From JANQPD01 sp963715655 (GTDB lineage: Bacteria > Bacteroidota > Bacteroidia > Flavobacteriales > Schleiferiaceae): 64,000 nucleotides of DNA. The translations under genes and the position numbers were made by a program. The DNA is taken from NCBI GenBank assembly GCA_963715655.1, contig OY970262.1, positions 2,418,001 to 2,482,000 on the forward strand, in the 5' to 3' direction. Within the stretch, counting starts at the first letter, position 1; every line of letters begins with the position of its first letter. The notes beneath the pieces are model-generated. The model was not told the DNA's origin. It did no database searches and saw only the letters and a list, made by a program, of their open reading frames with translations. Shown in pieces: positions 1 through 7,910 of this stretch.

Positions 1-1315
1 ACAAAGGGGTTACTTTTTCACCGGTTTGCAACTTCCCGAAAGGGCTAAGCAACGGATTGGTGGCGCTGCTTAATGACTCTAATTCGCTTGGCAAGGCAAA
101 AAGGGTAAAACCAGTATTTAACTTTACCAAAGTTGGTTCAAACTGCGCAGAAACCTGCGCGCCAAGCTGTTGATTTACAGCACCTGCATTGGCTTCCGGA
201 CCGTTAATTAACCAATACGCTTTTTTGGTTTGTGCAATTGCTTGTAATTGCACAGCGCTAGGTTGATGTAAAATAAAAAGGTCATTCTCTTTCGCAGCTT
301 TCTGTAAGCCATTATCGCCTAAAATCAAGTTTATTTTATAGCGTTCACTTTCCGCCAAAGCGGCTTTTATAGCGTAAATATCAGGGTGTGGTGCATGTGC
401 AAAAAAGCCCACTTGCTTTTGCTGATTGTTGATGTTAATGGTAAAACTAGCTGCGTTGTTGGCCGTGTTTTCTTCTTCACCCAATGGATTTACTGCTATG
501 GAAAATCTGCGTAAGCCAGCTTTTTTAGGTTGAATAAAATATTGAAACGTAAAACTTTGCTGATTTTGAGCCACAGAAATTGGCTCGCTAAACAGCGTTT
601 CTCCTTCTTGGTTTTTTACAGTAACAACACTTCTTTTTCCGGATAACCCGTTGGTTTCAATGGTAAAACCTACGGCAAATTCATTTTGTAAATATGCTTC
701 ATCATTTACCTGTATGGCTGCTATTCTAGCGTCAGCATACTGTATGCTATCGCCCATTAACACCGTTTGCACGGGATAAGTAAAATAGCGTGCACTGTAT
801 TGAGGATTACTGCCTTTGTTGTAAATACCATCACTTAGCAACACCAAACCGCCCACATATTGATTGTAATAATTGCTTTGTGCCGCTTGTAATGCGGAAG
901 AAATATCGGTGTAAACACCTGTAAACTGAACTGAATCGGGATTTTCTAAGGTTTCTGCAAAAGGCATTTCTACTACCTCAAACTTTTCGCTAAGCGCTGC
1001 TTTTACTTTGGGGGCGTTTTGTTGCAACCAATTTTTGGTCTCGGTTGAATCTTTCTGCAAAAGCAAAGACGCTGAAACATCCTGCATCCAAACCAAAATA
1101 GGTTTTTGCGTGCTTTCTGTTTGCCTTTTTAGCATAGGTGAAAGCAGTAAAATACCAATAACCAGAATAAGTAAAAAACGCAATGAAGCCAGTAAGCCAC
1201 GCTGACTTTTTGTGAAGTTTTTAGCATTGCCATACAGCACCCAAGCAGATGCTCCGGCCAACGCCACTATCGGCAAAAGCCACCATAAAGAATATTGAAA
1301 AATGAGCTGTGCCAA
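1..1315 (-). CDS. VWA-like membrane protein, partial (C-terminus beyond window)
   Basis: The open frame runs off the left edge of the window, so the C-terminus is missing. The best start is a TTG at 1315, 16 bases after the fabG stop; an in-frame stop lies just upstream of that point and no ATG is available. Two hydrophobic helices occupy roughly residues 5-25 and 42-62. They are followed by WMQDVSASLLL, whose DxSxS resembles a MIDAS metal-binding motif, and later by VLLSDGIYNKG, typical of the VWA fold. This order of two membrane helices and then a VWA-like domain is seen in BatA-type and related Bacteroidetes membrane proteins. The molecular role is unknown. It is probably co-transcribed with fabG. 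Confidence 0.7.
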   Translation of the reverse strand, partial: MAQLIFQYSLWWLLPIVALAGASAWVLYGNAKNFTKSQRGLLASLRFLLILVIGILLLSPMLKRQTESTQKPILVWMQDVSASLLLQKDSTETKNWLQQNAPKVKAALSEKFEVVEMPFAETLENPDSVQFTGVYTDISSALQAAQSNYYNQYVGGLVLLSDGIYNKGSNPQYSARYFTYPVQTVLMGDSIQYADARIAAIQVNDEAYLQNEFAVGFTIETNGLSGKRSVVTVKNQEGETLFSEPISVAQNQQSFTFQYFIQPKKAGLRRFSIAVNPLGEEENTANNAASFTININNQQKQVGFFAHAPHPDIYAIKAALAESERYKINLILGDNGLQKAAKENDLFILHQPSAVQLQAIAQTKKAYWLINGPEANAGAVNQQLGAQVSAQFEPTLVKLNTGFTLFALPSELESLSSATNPLLSPFGKLQTGEKVTPL

Positions 1316-1331
1316 AAGGCGTTGTAGAGTT

Positions 1332-2078
1332 TTAGGTTAACATGCCACCGTCCACGCTTAGCGTTTGCCCAGTGATGTAAGTAGAAAGATCTGAGGCTAA
1401 AAATAAACAGGCGTTGGCAATATCTTCGGGTGTGCCGCCACGTTTTAACGGAATACCATCGCGCCAAGCTTGCACCGTTTTTTCGTCTAATTTTTCGGTC
1501 ATTTCTGTTTCAATAAAACCCGGTGCTATGGCGTTGCAACGGATGCCTCGGCTACCTAATTCTAAAGCTATAGATTTGGTAAAACCAATCATACCGGCTT
1601 TACTAGCTGCATAATTACTTTGGCCGGCATTACCTTTTACCCCCACAATAGAGCTCATATTAATAATAGAACCCGAACGTTGTTTTAAGAAGGTACGTTG
1701 AATCGCTTTAGTGGTATTAAACACGGATTTTAAATTGATTTCTATCACCTTATCAAAATCTGCTTCGCCCATGCGCATCAGCAAATTATCCTTGGTAATA
1801 CCCGCATTATTTATCAAAATATCAATTGTACCAAAGTCTTCAAGCACATCAGCAATCAGTTTTTCTGCAGATGTAAAGTCAGATGCATCAGAGCGATATC
1901 CTTTTACTTTGGTGCCGGCTGAGGCCAATTCTTTTTCAAAAGCCTCTGCCGCTTCTACTGAAGATAAATAGGTAAACGCCACGTTGGCACCATGATTTAC
2001 AAACACTTGGGCTATGCCCTTACCTATTCCTTTTGAAGCGCCCGTTATAATGGCTGTTTTGCCTTCTAATAATTTCAT
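1332..2078 (-). CDS. fabG: 3-oxoacyl-ACP reductase FabG
   Basis: A 248-residue short-chain dehydrogenase, the usual length for FabG, which reduces 3-oxoacyl-ACP with NADPH in fatty acid elongation in the cytoplasm. Visible signatures are the dinucleotide-binding TGASKGIGKGIA (residues 12-23), NNAG (about 90-93), catalytic Ser143 in INMSSIVG, and YAASK with Tyr156 and Lys160. The C-terminus ends in ITGQTLSVDGGML, standard for the family. The ATG at 2078 gives a normal FabG N-terminus. A TATCTTTG box on the minus strand at 2095-2102 could be a -7 element, but no TTG sits at the expected distance. A paralogous SDR with another substrate cannot be excluded. Confidence 0.9.
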   Translation of the reverse strand: MKLLEGKTAIITGASKGIGKGIAQVFVNHGANVAFTYLSSVEAAEAFEKELASAGTKVKGYRSDASDFTSAEKLIADVLEDFGTIDILINNAGITKDNLLMRMGEADFDKVIEINLKSVFNTTKAIQRTFLKQRSGSIINMSSIVGVKGNAGQSNYAASKAGMIGFTKSIALELGSRGIRCNAIAPGFIETEMTEKLDEKTVQAWRDGIPLKRGGTPEDIANACLFLASDLSTYITGQTLSVDGGMLT

Positions 2079-2227
2079 ACAATGCGATTTTGGTCAAAGA
2101 TAATAGTAAGGAGTTAATAGTTGGGAAAAACGAGTTGGGAGTATAAAGTTGGAAGCAACAATAGTTAGTAAAACAAATACAACAGTCAATTACTTATAAC
2201 GAAAAATAAGCAATGGATAACAGATAA

Positions 2228-2689
2228 TTATTCTGTAACCCTAATTTCTTCACTCACTACTGTATTGCTTCTGTTTCCTGCTTTGTCTTTTGCGTAAATT
2301 TCAAAACTTACAGTTTCGGAAGGTGCAGTGTCAGTTACTCGAAATAAACCCTTTAGCACTACTTTAAACGTTCCTTTTATAGGTACTTCTGCCCCACCGG
2401 GCACCAATTCTTGAATCCTAAATCCGTAAACAATTCCTATCCGGCTATCGGTAATAAACAGGTTTACACTGTCGGGATGTACGCCTCCTAAATCGCCATC
2501 ACCATCTTCATACGCTATAGTTAAAACTAAACTATCACTAAACTCTTGCACCACTTTGGGTGCAATGGATAAAAGGCTTATGGTAGGGGTGCTAGAAAGT
2601 GAAACCTCTTCTTTAGAACAGGAAACAAGTGCTACTACAACTACTAAAAGTATTAAGGTGAAACGCTGAATGAAAAATTTTCTTTCCAA
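2228..2689 (-). CDS. small lipoprotein of the DUF1501 gene block
   Basis: A 153-residue predicted lipoprotein: a charged N-terminus, a hydrophobic stretch and the lipobox VALVSC (Cys about 24), followed by SKEE. The mature part holds YEDGDGDLGG, a DGDGDLG motif common in Bacteroidetes lipoproteins and likely a calcium-binding turn in a beta-sandwich. The remainder is predicted beta-rich (VSFEIYAKDKAGN). The only usable ATG lies inside the upstream heme-c-like gene, giving a 37-base overlap and implying translational coupling. It is the last gene of the five-gene block. No enzymatic motif is visible and the function is unknown. Confidence 0.7.
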   Translation of the reverse strand: MERKFFIQRFTLILLVVVVALVSCSKEEVSLSSTPTISLLSIAPKVVQEFSDSLVLTIAYEDGDGDLGGVHPDSVNLFITDSRIGIVYGFRIQELVPGGAEVPIKGTFKVVLKGLFRVTDTAPSETVSFEIYAKDKAGNRSNTVVSEEIRVTE

Positions 2690-3549
2690 TAGAATGGACT
2701 ATTTAAATTTGGGAATATCGTTTTAGCGCCTCCTTCATCGGTTACTTCGGCTCTAAAATAAATGATGGTATCGGGCAAAAATTGATTAGCACTAAATGGT
2801 GTAACCATTGCATCGTCAAGTAACTTGGTTAAACTTAATGTTTGTATGGTATTCCATTGATCGCGGTTGTAGCTAAACGTAACGTTGGCTGATGTAAAAT
2901 CGGCTAAATCACTTTCGGCATCCGTTACGGCAATGGCCAAATTTCCCGAAAGGTTTGCGTTTACTATAAAATTAGAGGCAAAACCATTGGTACGCACCGT
3001 ATCTAAGCGCGTAAAGGAAGCATCAAACAATCCGTAACCGGCTATAATGGGAGCTAAATTTGGTTTACCTGCCGTGTTATTAAAAATATCTTTTGCTCCG
3101 TTTTCAATCCAAGTTTTTATAGCAGAAATTTCGGTGGTAGATAAAGGCTCCGCATAAAGCGGCATTCTACCCAATTGCTCATCACCGGTAATTCTTCGGT
3201 ACAGCCAACTGCTATCAGGCTCCCCCGGCCACACGCGGTATTTATAGGTTTCATCATCATCATTTTTAGTTACCGGATGATACACTAAACTTGCGTAGGT
3301 GCTTTGTATGGTGCGAAAATCAGGCTCAAAACTTCCATCATGGCAGGTAGGATTTGCACACTTCAAAGAAAATATACTTTTGTGTAGCCCTTCTAAATTT
3401 TTAAGCGAAACGATGCTACTATCATTTGACTGGTTTACTTCTGTAAAAGGGTTCTCTGTTGTGTCGGAAATAGTTTTTGTGCATTGAACAAGCCAAATAC
3501 AACTGCATAAAAACAGCAAGGCAACTAAGTGTTTTTTATAGTTTTTCAT
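2653..3549 (-). CDS. heme-c-like lipoprotein with CX4CH motif
   Basis: A 298-residue lipoprotein (lipobox LVQC, Cys23). Residues 64-70 read CANPTCH, a CX4CH variant of the heme-c attachment site, followed by DGSFEPDF. A candidate distal Met ligand is in GRMPLYAEPLS (Met129), then the helix ISAIKTWIENGAKD. The order Cys-Cys-His, Met-Pro, WI..GA matches the planctomycete-type cytochrome c domain that accompanies DUF1501/DUF1800 proteins. After about residue 165 the protein is beta-rich (AVTDAESDLADFTSANVTFSY) and resembles the DGDGDLG domain of the following gene. The start ATG overlaps the DUF1501 stop as ATGA, so the two are coupled. Whether heme is really bound is an inference. Confidence 0.75.
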   Translation of the reverse strand: MKNYKKHLVALLFLCSCIWLVQCTKTISDTTENPFTEVNQSNDSSIVSLKNLEGLHKSIFSLKCANPTCHDGSFEPDFRTIQSTYASLVYHPVTKNDDDETYKYRVWPGEPDSSWLYRRITGDEQLGRMPLYAEPLSTTEISAIKTWIENGAKDIFNNTAGKPNLAPIIAGYGLFDASFTRLDTVRTNGFASNFIVNANLSGNLAIAVTDAESDLADFTSANVTFSYNRDQWNTIQTLSLTKLLDDAMVTPFSANQFLPDTIIYFRAEVTDEGGAKTIFPNLNSPFYWKENFSFSVSP

Positions 3550-4847
3550 ACAAATGCTTCCTGTAAAACTTGCCCAGGTAATAAACCTGAAACATCATTA
3601 TAAAACCCTAAAGCATCGGCAATGGTAGGCACAATATCTACACTTTTACCAAAAACCTGACTCACTACTTTATTTTGGTTTACCACATTATTAGGCCCTG
3701 CAATCATGCAAAAAATCTCCTTGCTTACAGGATCTCCATTGGTATGATCTAGCGCAGCCCTTCCATTTTCATCACGCAATGAATTTGGCACTCCGTTTCT
3801 ACCAATTTCTGGTGCTACAATGAGGAGCGTATCATCGGCCAAACCTGGGGTATTTTGAATGGTTTGCCATAAACGTCCTACCGAATAATCGGCTCTGCGC
3901 AAACTATTACAGTAGCCTGTGAAATTGGTATGACAAACATCCACATCAAACATATTTACCACCAAAAGCTCTGGTTTAAAGGCTTTTAATATTTCCTCAG
4001 CATAAAATACGTTAAACATATCATTACTCATAAATCCGGGTACACCCCAAGGATTATTATGCTGTCCGTTTTTAATTTTTGTAACCATTGTATCCACCCA
4101 GGTGTCCAGCTGCAACTGCTCCTCTTGGCTGTTTTGAAAGCCCACGTTTTGCGATAAGCCGCCACCAAAATTGTTGTTTAAAAACTTTCGCATCTTATCC
4201 TGCTCTTCTTTATGTACGCTAGAAAATTGCTTTTTAGCGTTTAGCACATTAGCATTATTAAAGTTAAAAAACTGGGTTGGTGAAATTTGATTTGCTCCGT
4301 AAATAGGGCCATAACCGGGATAATTGCTATAATTTAAAATTGGGTATAAATTATTACTGTGCGAAACCCACCAAGCATTAAGCGGAGAGTTTGAAGGCCC
4401 GCTGTGCTTGCGGTACATTTCAAAAATGGTAGGCGAAGCTGGCCGCTCGCGCAAGTTTAAGCTACTGTTTGTGTATTGCCCGGTAAGTGCCGTGGTATGT
4501 CCATTAAAGTGGCCTAAAGGACCATCATCGTACCGAAATTCTTTAAAAAGCGTTGCTTGTGTTTGCAAAGGAGTAGTAAGTACCGGTGGTGGCAATGCAG
4601 CCATACTGTTTGCAATATCAGCCGATATACTTTTATTTCCGCTTAAAAGCGAAGTCATAAGGTTGCCATCATTTTGCTGCACGCTTTCATAATTGCGAAT
4701 ACCACCCGCAAAAAGACAAAACACCACATGGTTTACTTTGCGCGCACCAGTTGGCGCAAACAACCTACCTGCGGGTAAAATGCTAGGCATAGCAATTAAT
4801 CCGGCAGTAGCCAAACCCGCTTTCTTAATAAAACTTCTTCTTTCCAT
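3546..4847 (-). CDS. DUF1501 family protein with Tat signal
   Basis: A 433-residue protein starting MERRSFIKKAGLATAGLIAM, a twin-arginine (RRxFIK) export signal. The body carries hallmarks of the DUF1501 branch of the alkaline phosphatase/sulfatase fold: VNHVVFCLFAGG near the N-terminus, GHFNGHTTALTGQY, FDVDVCHTNFTGY, LLIVAPEIGRNG and ALDHTNGD. The family is exported and poorly characterised; in other phyla its genes neighbour DUF1800 or planctomycete cytochrome genes. Only two bases separate it from the upstream lipoprotein stop, and its own stop overlaps the next start as ATGA. A metal-dependent hydrolase-like fold is likely; the substrate is unknown. Confidence 0.85.
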   Translation of the reverse strand: MERRSFIKKAGLATAGLIAMPSILPAGRLFAPTGARKVNHVVFCLFAGGIRNYESVQQNDGNLMTSLLSGNKSISADIANSMAALPPPVLTTPLQTQATLFKEFRYDDGPLGHFNGHTTALTGQYTNSSLNLRERPASPTIFEMYRKHSGPSNSPLNAWWVSHSNNLYPILNYSNYPGYGPIYGANQISPTQFFNFNNANVLNAKKQFSSVHKEEQDKMRKFLNNNFGGGLSQNVGFQNSQEEQLQLDTWVDTMVTKIKNGQHNNPWGVPGFMSNDMFNVFYAEEILKAFKPELLVVNMFDVDVCHTNFTGYCNSLRRADYSVGRLWQTIQNTPGLADDTLLIVAPEIGRNGVPNSLRDENGRAALDHTNGDPVSKEIFCMIAGPNNVVNQNKVVSQVFGKSVDIVPTIADALGFYNDVSGLLPGQVLQEAFV

Positions 4848-4849
4848 AA

Positions 4850-5344
4850 CTAATAATATCGGTACTCATCTGCGGTGAGCAAAGCATAATATACATCGGT
4901 AGGTACTAAAGCGGGTTCATTTTTTATAAGGTTATTAAAAAACCAAAGTTCTTGAGCTGTTGCGTTGCGTACGTAAAAACGTTTGAAAGCTACTGATACA
5001 AAGCCTTCTATATCCTGACGCATTTCCGTTTCGGTGGGTACTTGCGCATCAGGGCTTACCAACATTGTTTTTATAAGCATGTCAATTATCAAGTTTTTGT
5101 CGCCAAATGAATTGTAACTTCTGGCTAAAATGGACATTTCCTGTGCCGTAATGCTCACGCCAAATAAATCAGTGTAAACGATGGATAAAAACTGTGCATC
5201 CGTTTTTAAATTTTTCTTTTCACTGGCGCTGTTATACAGCGTAATGGTCTCCACTTCATATACTTTTACCTCCTCCTTTTTACATCCTGAAAAGGAAAAA
5301 ACCAACAGTAGTACAACACTTATTTTAGTTAAAAAAGTACGCAT
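4850..5344 (-). CDS. helical lipoprotein of the DUF1501 block
   Basis: A 164-residue lipoprotein with a clear signal peptide and lipobox SFSGC (Cys about 21) followed by KKEE. The mature part is helix-rich: FLSIVYTDLFGVSITAQEM, LIIDMLIKTMLVS, VSVAFKRFYVRNATAQELWF. The repeated pattern of a (Y/F)-rich helix followed by (I/T)..QE(L/M) resembles the helical units of DUF1800/DUF1549-type proteins that usually accompany DUF1501. It overlaps the preceding gene by 20 bases. It may be a structural partner of the 315-residue lipoprotein just upstream, which shows a similar motif. No catalytic residues are visible; function unknown. Confidence 0.7.
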   Translation of the reverse strand: MRTFLTKISVVLLLVFSFSGCKKEEVKVYEVETITLYNSASEKKNLKTDAQFLSIVYTDLFGVSITAQEMSILARSYNSFGDKNLIIDMLIKTMLVSPDAQVPTETEMRQDIEGFVSVAFKRFYVRNATAQELWFFNNLIKNEPALVPTDVYYALLTADEYRYY

Positions 5345-6179
5345 CGCTAGCTAGTAAATTGATTTGTAAAGTTTTGTAATTCTGCTTTTCAGCGAAGTCT
5401 AAGGTGAGGGTTACCATCTCTTCCGAAGTGGGTTCTCTAAACAAGCTTTCTTTGTACAGGGTGCGTACCAATCCTTCAAAATAACCCGAACTGTTAAAAA
5501 AAATATCAATAAAATCTGCCTTTCCGGTGCCATTTCTAAAGAATAAAATTCCGCTAAACCCATCTACCATACTACTGCTTTGGGCTAATTCCACTTGCGT
5601 GGGATAGCGAAACATAAAATTGTTAAAACTGGCTACTACAAAATTTTCTGTACCCATATTTATGTCATCATAATAGGCATTATTTACAATACGTTTGTGC
5701 ACATCTATTATAGATAAATCATCGTTTAACAAACCCTTTGGAATATCCTTTAGCGCCTGTAGTCTTTCTAATTCATACAAAAGAAATTCCCGTGTGAGTG
5801 CATCGGCAGTAGCCAAAAGACTGGTATAAATTAAAAAATCATTGTTTATGGTTGGTGTATCTACTCCGTTTAAAAAGTCGTTGCATGCTTTTTCGTATAA
5901 GCGAGATTTATACTCCGGTAAGGCAATAATGTTGGAAATAAGGTTACGCCTATCGTCCTCAAAGGCATTTTCTGATAAAATAGTTAAGGCTTCCGAAAAT
6001 TCTACGTTATCCGCTTTTCTTCCGGTAAGCGCTATATACAGGCGGTTTACGTAATTTTCTTTAAGGTTTTGGTTTACTATTGTTTCGGTAGGCGCAGTAT
6101 TGTTTGGTATTACCACTATTTCTTGCTTGGAGCATGCCAATAGCGTTGTTACAAATAAAATAGCGTATAAATTTTTCAA
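5325..6179 (-). CDS. helical lipoprotein, first gene of the DUF1501 block
   Basis: The longest frame opens at ATG 6272, but a TTG at 6179 gives MKNLYAILFVTTLLACSKQE, a textbook lipoprotein signal (lipobox LLAC), so the shorter start is preferred; the 31 upstream residues would precede the signal peptide and look untranslated. The mature part is helical and contains YVNRLYIALTGRKADNVEF and later SFNNFMFRYPTQVELAQ and YKESLFREPTSEEMVTL, three copies of a pattern (aromatic helix, R-x-P/A-x-x-x-E) known from DUF1549/DUF1800-like proteins. It probably heads the five-gene operon. Function unknown; a cell-envelope complex with the DUF1501 protein is inferred. Confidence 0.7.
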   Translation of the reverse strand: MKNLYAILFVTTLLACSKQEIVVIPNNTAPTETIVNQNLKENYVNRLYIALTGRKADNVEFSEALTILSENAFEDDRRNLISNIIALPEYKSRLYEKACNDFLNGVDTPTINNDFLIYTSLLATADALTREFLLYELERLQALKDIPKGLLNDDLSIIDVHKRIVNNAYYDDINMGTENFVVASFNNFMFRYPTQVELAQSSSMVDGFSGILFFRNGTGKADFIDIFFNSSGYFEGLVRTLYKESLFREPTSEEMVTLTLDFAEKQNYKTLQINLLASDAYFFN

Positions 6180-6300
6180 AATCAACGTTTTAAACCGTGT
6201 TATAAAAATAGGTTTTTTAAAAGTTTTTAGCTTCAAAATAATAGAAACATCAATATTTTCACGTCCGTTCATCGGTATATACCAATATTAACGCGTTGCC

Positions 6301-7002
6301 TTAAAGAAATTGCACTATTTCCTCTAACCTTACTATTTCATAGGTAATCTTTTCTTGGTGTTTTACTTTTTCAGGATTAAAAAAAACTTGATCAATACCG
6401 CAATTTTTAGCGCCTATCACATCGGCAATCAAGTTATCACCAATCATTAAACTTTCCTTTCTGCTAGCCTTGGCTATGCGTAAGGCTTCCATAAAAATGG
6501 TTGCATTTGGTTTGGTGGTACCCGCTTTTTCCGAGGTCATTATTACATCAAAATATTTAACCAAATTGCTGTTAGTGAGCTTTATGTGCTGCACTTCCTC
6601 AAACCCATTGGTTATAATATGTAACTTGTATTTATTGGAATTCACTAAATAATCTAATAACTCTCGGGTACCTGCAATTAGGGTTGTCTGATAAGGGCTG
6701 CGGCTTATATAGGCTTCTTCAAAACCTGAACTAAACGCAGCATCTTGTAAGCCAAACTGCTGAAACGTTTCAGAAAAGCGTTGCCTTCTCAGCTGTGCTT
6801 TATCAATTTTTCCTGCTCTGTAAAGCGCCCATTTTTCATCGTTTATACGATAATAGGTTTCTAAAAAATGTGCACGCGGGGTTTCCAAGCGATTTTCCAA
6901 ATCATGCTCATCAATAAGCTCGTGTAAGGTTTTTGCACTATTCGCTTGAAAATCCCACAGGGTATGATCTAAATCAAAAAATAAATGGCGATAGGTTTTC
7001 AT
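6301..7002 (-). CDS. HAD-family nucleotidase, YjjG type
   Basis: A haloacid-dehalogenase phosphatase of about 233 residues. HAD motif I is LFFDLDHTLWDF near the N-terminus, motif II is HIITNG, Lys of motif III lies in TSEKAGTTKPNATIF, and motif IV is MIGDNLIADVIGAKNCG. The DHTLWDF wording is characteristic of YjjG-type pyrimidine 5'-nucleotidases, which remove phosphate from (often non-canonical) pyrimidine nucleotides. A longer TTG-opened frame exists, but the ATG at 7002 overlaps the TGA of the upstream gene as ATGA, a classic coupling signal, so this start is preferred. Part of a coupled set with the FemAB-like and deacetylase genes, although no functional link is evident. Confidence 0.85.
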   Translation of the reverse strand: MKTYRHLFFDLDHTLWDFQANSAKTLHELIDEHDLENRLETPRAHFLETYYRINDEKWALYRAGKIDKAQLRRQRFSETFQQFGLQDAAFSSGFEEAYISRSPYQTTLIAGTRELLDYLVNSNKYKLHIITNGFEEVQHIKLTNSNLVKYFDVIMTSEKAGTTKPNATIFMEALRIAKASRKESLMIGDNLIADVIGAKNCGIDQVFFNPEKVKHQEKITYEIVRLEEIVQFL

Positions 7003-7910
7003 TGCTTTAGCCATTTTAAAAGTGGCGGTAAGCCGTTGTAATGCAGGCGTGTATATTGCCGTAACTCAGCGCCAAAGCCTTTGTAAAAACGCGCTATGCC
7101 GGGATTCATGCTCCCTTCAAAATCGAACACTACATCGTTACCAGAATTAAAAATTAAATGCTCATTAAGTAAATAATGCATAGCCGCTTGGTTTTTACCT
7201 TCTTCTGAAATAGCCGAAGAAAGCAAAATATGCCTTTTGGGTGCCATAATAATAAAAGCTGCGGCTACCACTTGGTTTCCTACTCCATACACAGTATATA
7301 GTTTACCCATTTTATGATGGAGGTAGGTAAACATTCCGCGTTCTATTTGCGCATAAAAAAGCGGATCTAAATTAAGTTTAGCGCCAATATTTGCTTTAAA
7401 TAAATTAAGTAAAACCTTGGGAGGGTCGTGTTCAAAAAGTTGTAAATCTTGTGCATCTGCTTTTTTTAAAGCACGTTTAGTATTAGTGTTAAATTGCTCA
7501 TACAACTTTTGATAACTACTGTGCAGAGATAAAACATAATTGGGCAAACTAGCATATTTTACACGGTATGCAGGGGCGGGCAATTGTCCTTCATTTAAAT
7601 ATACATCAGCAAATTTAACGCTTGCACATAGGCTGTTTACAAAGCTTACTAAATCCTCATCAGTAAGTGGTTTTTTACTAAAAATGCCTAACTGCTGTAT
7701 GCTAAAGGGACGATAATAATAGGCAACACCCAACTTTCTTCTAATGGGTAAGGGCCACACTGCTTCATAATCATTTTTAATGAGCACTTGCCATTCACAC
7801 AAGGTATTTAAATACCAAGTATAAGCATACGGTAAGCCACTAGCATCCATAGAAATGCAGTGATTGTATTTTTTTTCATCAACTTGATGCTGCTTAAGCA
7901 GACGTATCAT
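6999..7910 (-). CDS. FemAB/GNAT-like acyltransferase
   Basis: A 303-residue protein with the layout of peptidoglycan-bridge (FemAB-like) or GNAT acyltransferases: an N-terminal half with WQVLIKNDYEAVWPLPIRRK and PFSIQQLGIFS, a central NTNTKRALKKADAQDLQL, and a C-terminal acetyltransferase-like core with YGVGNQVVAAAFIIMAPKR, NQAAMHYLLNEHLI and FDFEGSMNPGIARFYKGFGA, the last typical of the family's FxGS...ygFKrgFG end. No signal peptide, so cytoplasmic. It overlaps the preceding deacetylase by 17 bases and the following phosphatase by 4. A role in cell-envelope or polysaccharide modification is plausible; the acceptor is unknown. Confidence 0.7.
   Translation of the reverse strand: MIRLLKQHQVDEKKYNHCISMDASGLPYAYTWYLNTLCEWQVLIKNDYEAVWPLPIRRKLGVAYYYRPFSIQQLGIFSKKPLTDEDLVSFVNSLCASVKFADVYLNEGQLPAPAYRVKYASLPNYVLSLHSSYQKLYEQFNTNTKRALKKADAQDLQLFEHDPPKVLLNLFKANIGAKLNLDPLFYAQIERGMFTYLHHKMGKLYTVYGVGNQVVAAAFIIMAPKRHILLSSAISEEGKNQAAMHYLLNEHLIFNSGNDVVFDFEGSMNPGIARFYKGFGAELRQYTRLHYNGLPPLLKWLKQ

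Noticed and set aside
6280..6293. TACCAATATT-AC word here and at 31819-31833
   Set aside because: A short AT-rich match found twice upstream of unrelated genes; chance cannot be excluded and no dyad or promoter geometry supports it.
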